DNA of 64,000 bases from assembly GCA_903632075.3 (NCBI GenBank), contig CAHIKZ030005499.1, positions 2,746,001-2,810,000 on the forward strand, written 5' to 3'. This document shows, in pieces, positions 57,412 to 64,000 of the stretch. Positions within the stretch are counted from its first letter, which is position 1. Each line of letters starts with the position of its first letter. A program made the position numbers and the translations under genes. The notes below the pieces were generated by a model. The model had not been told where the DNA came from. It saw only the letters and a program-made list of their open reading frames with translations, and searched no databases. This DNA is from Acanthosepion pharaonis (taxonomy: Eukaryota > Mollusca > Cephalopoda > Sepiida > Sepiidae).

Positions 57412-60400
57412 GTAAGTCAATATTTCCAAACAATTTTAAACTCCATTCATTCAAAACATGTTTTGCATGTTTCTTTTTGTTTTTCTTTTTTTTTCCATTC
57501 ATTCAATTAGAAAGAAAAAAAACTTTAAAATAAATTCATTCTTTTTAGATTGTTTTTGTTTACCAAACGTGTAATTTTTTAAATTAAAATTTTTTTCCAT
57601 TCATTTTTGTTTTCATTGAGTCACTTTCTTATAATTATCATTTTTGAAGCCATGTTTTGGTTAGAAAAAATTTTTTGGAAGATCGTATAGTGTCAGTTTT
57701 TTATGTGATAGGGATGTGTTGTCTGCTATAAGGTATTCAAAACTTATACTTTGACTTATTTCGAAACCCAATTGCCGATTTCAAAGACAAACATATCATC
57801 AGTTATTTATTTACTTTGTATTGCATCCCTTTTCGCACTTTAAATTTCTTCATTCATTCATTCATTCATTGTGTATTTTAGTTGCCTAGTAAAAATATTT
57901 ATAGTTCAAGGCTTATTCCTTTTTTTCATTATTAGTCCAACTATCATAATTTGAATAATAAAATGTGTACAGTATACTAAAAACTTTAACAAAAATTTAA
58001 AAACCATTTTCTTCACTGATCTTTAATAAAAAAAATAAAAATAAATAATTGTAGCAAGTCTATTATTTAAATTTATTGATTTTGTAAGTATTTCGATGTA
58101 TTTCAATCCAAAAAGTTATACATTTTATTTTAAAATTATTCCCATTTTAAATGCTAAAAATAAAGTTTATTTACTTTGTTTCACACGCAATATTTTAGTG
58201 TTTTTATTCGCCAGAAAATCGTCGACTTCAAGATTACAATTTATCTTTGATTTTTTTTTTCAAAATCTTGCTTTATTTTTTATTTTAATAACTCTTTCTT
58301 TTGTCCTTTCTGTAAAACAATTTTAAAAGTATTTAAAAATTTATAAAAAATAAAATTCATTTATTCTGCTAAAAGTCAAAAAAAGGTTATTTTTGTTATA
58401 ACGAAAATAAAATTACAAGTGATATTGTTTTCAATGAAAACTTTTTTTTAATTTCATTTAATTTATTAATCAAATCATTTTTGATAATTAAGCCAAAATG
58501 TCCCCTATTTTAATTTTTTTTTTTTTTTCTTGATTTCTTCATAGTCGTTTTCTTGGTGATGTCTTGTTCCTTTTTTCTCACACTGGAGTTTCTTAAATTC
58601 TTTGTTTTATTCCAAAAAAAAAAAGTACCAACCACGAAAACCGCAATTATCAACCAACTTTTCTTTTTAATTTTTTAGCGCATAATTTTTTTGTGGCTTT
58701 TACATTTTTGTTTCACTGGATTTTTTATAGCTCAATATTTTTTCAAATAATCCGTTTGAAAAATGTGATAAAATTATCCTAGAGCCTATCCTTCTTGCTT
58801 TAAAAAAGGACACCTGAAAAATGAAGCAACAGGCATTAATCATTTAATTCGTTTTTTAAAAGATATTCTTAAATTTCCAATTTGCATTAAAAAATCAACT
58901 AATAATTCTAATCATCATTTTTTAAAGTTTTTACTTTTATTCCATTATTTATAAAAATATACATATTTCGATATTTGTAATTTTTTATGCAAGATATTTT
59001 TTATTTTTATTTTTTAGACTAAAAAAGCGAAATTGGTTGATCTTTTTTATGTCCTTGTATCTTTTTTTTTTTTTTTTTTTTCAAACTCTTTTTTTTACTA
59101 TTCAAGTCAGAGACGACAAAAATAACATTGAAAATCTGTCGGAAAAATACCTTTTTTTTTCAGAGAACAGAACTACTTATGAAAGCATGGTCACATGACC
59201 TTCTCTTTCCTGACAATGACTATTTCGACGTGGATGTTATTAAAAAAATGCCAGAAGAAATATCAGTAAAATGAGATAAAAAAAAATATCAAGATAAATT
59301 TTATTTTTCAGATTTTTATTCCCCATCAAAAACAAAAATAGACAAGACAAGCAGAAGCTTCATTTTTAGTTCCATATTCTCAGGTAAACAAAACCAAACA
59401 GAAGGGATTTTTAAAACATGTTCACAAACAATACAAAATGAAATAATAAAAATGAAATAGGTTAAAAATAGAATTAAATAAAAAGAAAAATATTTTTTTT
59501 AATTCGTTCTTTTGTTGAATTGAAAGAACACATGAAAGATAAATTAGACCTTTTTAGCAGCAAATAATGGGGTGGGAATACAACAATCCTAAAGTGATCC
59601 ACCAAAAATAACTGATCCATAAAAGTAAAACTGATTTTTTTTTTAATTTCTATAAACAAACACCACACATCTTCGTTTTCGTACACTTATTTTTGGTGAG
59701 ATTTTTTTTACTTTAATTATTTATTCAGTGTTCTTCAACAAAGATCTATCACACAAGTAAGAATTTTTGTAAAAAAAAAACTAAAATTAAGTGTTAAAAC
59801 ATATCTGCTAAGGTTTGTATTAGAGAATAAAATATAAAAAAAAATAACTGATTTACTTTTTCCTTTTCTTTTTTTTTCGCGTGCACACACGCTTAAAAAG
59901 AGAAAGACAATAGAGAAGGGGGTGGGGAAACGAGTACGTTCGCACCTTGGCTACACCCCCTTCGCAAACCTTATGCTAATATGCGTGTATAACAAATTAA
60001 TCCATGTACAACATTCAAAGAGAAATGTGATTGCGATAACCTGAATGTTTATTTCATTCATTGACTGTGTTTTTTTGACACACGTTGTGCTTAGATTGAG
60101 AAAACAATGTGTGATTCGAGTGTAATTTATTTATTTACTTAGTACTGCGTATGGTTAGTTGAGAATTTGTAAAGATGCGTGATTTAGCTTGGATAGGAAG
60201 ATTGTGTTGCTTCAGTCTTCCATTTGGGTGAAGAACTGTTATTTTCCTTTCCTCCTGAACTGGAGGATCATAAAATTAATAGAGCACCTTTAATTGTATG
60301 TTCAAGTAAGATTAATAATTTTTGCAATTTGCTCATTAGAGAATGTATTGAAGCCACATTTCTTTGTTCAGTCTGGTTAATAAGACAATTAGTGCCACAA

Positions 60401-63330
60401 ATTGATCACTGATGTATCTCTATTCGCCTGATTGCGTGGTGTGCGAAGAAGTTGTGCATTTTTCGCTTGTGTCAGTGTTCGAACCTTGGTGAAGAGCCAA
60501 AATTTCGAATGTTGATTTTCAAAAGTTAAAAACAGACCTAGGTCATTTATGTTTTTAGAAGATTGGCGCAAATCTTCCTACCTCAGTCTGGCATTGTAAA
60601 TAATTATTACAATGTTACATACATACTATATGTGAAAAAGACCATAACTTAGTTCAAGTTGTAGGAAAGCAAAGGCGAGGGGTGGGGGAGAAAAACTAGT
60701 CTTCTTCAAATAAAAAGGAGCTCATTTTTATAAATTTATATTCCTTCTCATTGGAAGTACTGCTGAATTAATTAATAATACTAATGCACACAAACTCACA
60801 AGCACCTAGAAGCGAAAGAAAGGATTTCGTAACAGATTCCTTTCTAAGATGAGATTTCATTTTAATTTTTTTTGGACATGCTGTTCATGTGATCAGTAGT
60901 TACACCTTTCCTCCTTACCCGCCCCCACTTTTTTTTTTACACATATGCCACTAAGACTTTTTTAAAACCTCCTTTATTTTGCTTTTATTATTATTATTTT
61001 ATTTTATTTTTTTCAATTTTGTATTATCTCTTTACTTGTTTCGTTAAAGACTGAATTTGAAACCTGGAGAAAAAGTACCAATAAAAAAAAAAAGAATGAC
61101 TTGGGGCAGCAGATCATTATTCAAACATATTGTTTAAATAAAAATTTAAATTAAATAAAAAAACAAAACAATGACTATGCCTGATCAGGATTCGTTGTTT
61201 TATTTCTAACAATACGTGTTTAAATTACGGATTCTAATGTTGTGACACCTTAAAAATGTTCCTCCATAAGTTTTTGTTTTTTTGTTTTTTGTCAGGATAA
61301 GGATTAAGTTATTAACCCTACCCAAATTAAAAATACTTATTTCGGGAAAGTAAACATTTTTTTAACACTGAGTGAAATTCATTTTATTTCCAATAAACTT
61401 GAATACAAAGGCTCAAAGGCATTTACATTGGGATAAATTAATAAAAGGTCACTTTCCAAGATATTTTGTCATAAATTGTGCCAAAGATAAGAAGGGATAT
61501 CGTGCTTTTCTTTTTTTGAGGGTGCTTTTAAAGAATTGACTTTTGCTCTTTAAACAGTAAACACGTTCATCTAATTTTACAATCTCCGACCAGAAAAATT
61601 TAAATGGAAATTATTTATTCACAATTCCACAAAAACCTGAATAATTTATTTTTTATAAGTGACCTGTTTTTACTTGGTTTCTATCACCTAGAGAAAGTTA
61701 AGTTGTCAAAGATAAGTTTCATAAGTTTATTTAATAATAAAAAAAACAGAATCATGATTTTTATTTTAATTGACTTAATTTATAATCTAATCAGCGCATT
61801 TTGTGATAAATAACAAGTACACTACACTACAGTATATTCACTTAGTTTTACTGTTGTACAACACTGAATAATTATATCGTCACATAACTTCTTGTCCATT
61901 TTTTAACAGGAGGAAAACAGGAGTATTAATTTTTTTAATAATTATTAAGTAGAAAACGAAAATTAATCAATATTACTAATAATTTAACCGTAACGGTAGC
62001 TAAGAAAAGTTATTTTATGTTTTAATTGTACTTTAAAATCACAATTCATTCATTGATCATAGGGCCTAGAGTTTTTTTCTTAATGAAACAAAAAAACAAA
62101 GATCAACTGAATTATTAAATGTTTTAATAATAACATCGAATTTTTTTTTATAAATGATAAAAAAAATATTGCAAAACAATAAACATAAAATTACAACCAC
62201 ATTTCAAAAATCAAAACTCACAAAAAAAGTATATAAATTTTGTGGGGAGAGTCACAGTGAATACACAATTTATGACGAAATAAAAATTTATTATAAAATG
62301 ATAACGGTAGGTCGTGTTTCTTTTTTGTTGTTTTTTTTTTTATAATAAATACTTGAAAAAGAAAGTTACCTGTATTTAAATATAACTTATTTGATTATTT
62401 TCGATAAAATTTTTTTTCTAAAATTGTGGCAAAACTGATGGGTTTTTTTTTACAACAATTCAAAATTCAAATACATGCGAATTTTAGTGTTGAATCCTGG
62501 GGTTCGGTTGCCAGAACAACTTCTATTCATTCAGTAATAATATGATTGAGTTATTGTCTTATTTTCTAAACTTAATTAAAGAAATTAAGTTTTTAGTTCA
62601 ATTTCTTCTTGAATGAAACAAGCATCTGAAATACAAGAGACTGGCACTGGACTGAATGCAAAAATTTATGTATTGCTCAGTTTTAGTTTGTAAATCACTA
62701 CACTTAATTTTATTTTTGTTTGATGCATGTTGAAATTTTATGACATTTAAAAACTAAAAAGCAAACGAAACAGAATAAGAAAAACTTAAAAAATTGACTT
62801 TTCATTTCGTTGTTATTGGTAACTAAAAATATTTGTCTCTAACTAAAGAAAATCAACTGGTGGTTTTTAATTCTTGTGTAGCAACATTTGTAATAAAAAT
62901 GTGGCTTTGATAGCAAATTATTGATTGTAATACACATTTTTTTAAAAAAATATAATTTGAAAATGTTTGTTTCTCTCTTTTTTGTGAAATCACATTGACA
63001 TTGTTTTCTCCAGGTCTTAAAGGATAGTCTTCTTCTTAAATCAAAAATATTGTCTTAGAAACTTACTTACACAATGAATGAGTGAAAGGACGAAAAATTT
63101 CAAGTTTTTTTTTTTTTTTTTAATTTTCTGATGCATTAAAAAAAAAGAGACGAGTATATTTTCAAATTAAAAATATACTTTCTCTTCAAAAAACAAAACC
63201 ATATTTTTTTATTTTTTATTATATTTTTTCAAGTTGCATTTACTCAAACAGCGATATTTTGTACTTATGAATTTGACTTGAGAGACAAAAAATGTTTCAT
63301 TGTGTCACAGTGAATTGAAGACAAAAAGCA
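57412..63330 (+). other. Presumed intron 1 of the tetraspanin gene
   Basis: Very AT-rich, full of T- and A-runs (for example 58510-58529, 59067-59090). It includes a (TTCA)n tract at 57849-57870. The short ORFs have no domains. A more balanced block at 60180-60415 holds several homeodomain-type cores (TTTAATTG, CTCATTAG, GACAATTAG) and could be an intronic regulatory element. Confidence 0.45.
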
Positions 63331-63461
63331 TTTCCAATCAGTAAATAAAACTAACAAATTCTGAAATTATATTTCCGTTTGATTAATCTTTTATTATAAA
63401 GATTAATCAAACGGAAATATAATTTAAGAATTTGTTAGTTTTTTTATTTACTGATTGGAAA
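63331..63461. repeat. Near-perfect 131-bp snap-back hairpin
   Basis: The left arm (63331-63392) and the reverse complement of the right arm (63397-63461) agree over about 62 bp with one substitution and one 3-nt A-run indel. The loop is about 4 nt. No terminal motif matches the mariner MITEs here. AAAGC occurs at both edges and might be a target duplication. If the tetraspanin intron is transcribed through it, the RNA would form a long double strand. Confidence 0.85.
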
Positions 63462-63647
63462 AAGCCATGTTTCTCTGGATTTCCATAATAATACTCACGG
63501 CTAAGTGAGTGCACTTGTACTCGATAGTACGTCAATTTTATGACAATTTGAAATTGAATCCTGCGCGAATTACTTCTAAGATTAAATGAAATTAAATTGG
63601 GTTATTTTTAAACTATCTTAAAAAAAAAAAGTGAGTGTATTAAATTA

Positions 63648-64000
63648 CGAGGGGGTTGCTGAAAAGTTCGCACCCTGCCTCATTCTGACATAAGATCTTT
63701 TAAAAATTCCTTCCTTAGTCAAACGGATAACATTTCAGTACTTACGTCTTATGAAGCGATCATTTGCGAAGTTGTTGAGGTCTTTACTTTAAACACAGTT
63801 AATTAGCGTAAATATCAGCAACACACTACTCAGGATGGCCGTGGTTTTCTAAGCGTGTACCACACGGCCGAAATTATAGGACATCCAGTGAAGATCGAAC
63901 TCGCTATTCAGTCGTAATTGATCTAGTGAGACAAACTTGTTAAGCATTACACCACATCGGAGTACCCCTGCACCCTGTTCAGGATGGCGGATAAGTACAA
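63648..64000 (+). mobile_element. Left end of a mariner element, running off the window
   Basis: After TA at 63646-63647 comes CGAGGGGGTTGCTGAAAAGTTC, the same terminal repeat as the MITEs (TGAGNAGGTGCTGAAAAGTTC). The sequence is GC-balanced and leads to ATGGCGGATAAGTACAA at 63984-64000, a plausible transposase start cut by the window edge. A SINE-like insertion interrupts it just before that ATG. Confidence 0.6.
63830..63988 (-). repeat. tRNA-like SINE inserted in the mariner leader, 10-bp TSD
   Basis: TCAGGATGGC occurs at 63830-63839 and again at 63979-63988. The 139 bp between them, read on the minus strand, has GATGTGGTGTAATGCTTAAC (A-box-like) and GCGAGTTCGATCTTC (B-box-like), a tRNA-like head. 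This fits a short tRNA-derived insertion that duplicated 10 bp of the mariner, including the ATG. No A-tail is evident. Confidence 0.55.

Noticed and set aside
57274..57510. 78-codon ORF as a complete small protein
   Set aside because: It reads from a TCG repeat, through the tetraspanin exon and across a GTAAGT donor into an intron.
1..64000. CRISPR arrays, operons, riboswitches or bacterial promoters
   Set aside because: Composition, introns and retroelements show an animal nuclear genome; no regularly spaced repeat array is present.

Overview
The window looks like a piece of a large, AT-rich, repeat-laden invertebrate genome, most likely a coleoid cephalopod such as Octopus. That assignment is an inference. 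It rests on very long intergenic spaces, single-exon C2H2 zinc-finger coding, many tRNA-derived SINEs ending in (TA)n, and repeat wording that I associate from memory with octopus and squid. There is no bacterial-style gene content, no operon and no CRISPR array.

Only three host genes can be supported. (1) 13343-15925 (+) encodes an 860-residue C2H2/C2HC zinc-finger protein in one exon, preceded by a good 3' splice site at 13156, so the gene begins further left. (2) 47410-48435 (-) encodes complete DNA polymerase beta, with every catalytic residue present and no intron inside the coding region. A splice acceptor lies 15 nt before its ATG and an AATAAA lies about 45 nt after the stop. (3) 57316-57411 (+) is a first coding exon ending in a perfect GTAAGT donor. 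It encodes the N-terminus of a TSPAN5/14/17-type tetraspanin, whose remaining exons lie beyond the right edge. Genes 2 and 3 diverge, about 9 kb apart.

Almost everything else is transposon debris. It includes a decayed Penelope-like reverse transcriptase (8.0-8.8 kb), a 5'-truncated LINE with a restriction-like endonuclease (36.0-38.0 kb), and at least eight 3' ends of one APE-type LINE family in both orientations (two are deletion derivatives joining the endonuclease directly to the 3' tail). There is also a Ty3/gypsy scrap, mariner transposase scraps, a Helitron end with internal duplications (40.2-42.7 kb), four 105-125 bp mariner-type MITEs, and tRNA-derived SINEs, several arranged as head-to-head foldbacks.

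The most interesting signal is a small RNA-like motif, CTGANGA-AG...GAAAC, that recurs around ten times in otherwise different repeats. It matches the hammerhead ribozyme core known from Penelope-like elements. The best copy (17754-17796, minus strand) has all three helices, though short and with one non-canonical pair. The copies sit mostly in inverted pairs. A 130-bp almost perfect hairpin at 63.33-63.46 kb lies in the presumed tetraspanin intron. At the extreme right end a mariner element begins and is interrupted by a tRNA-like SINE whose 10-bp target duplication contains what looks like the transposase ATG.
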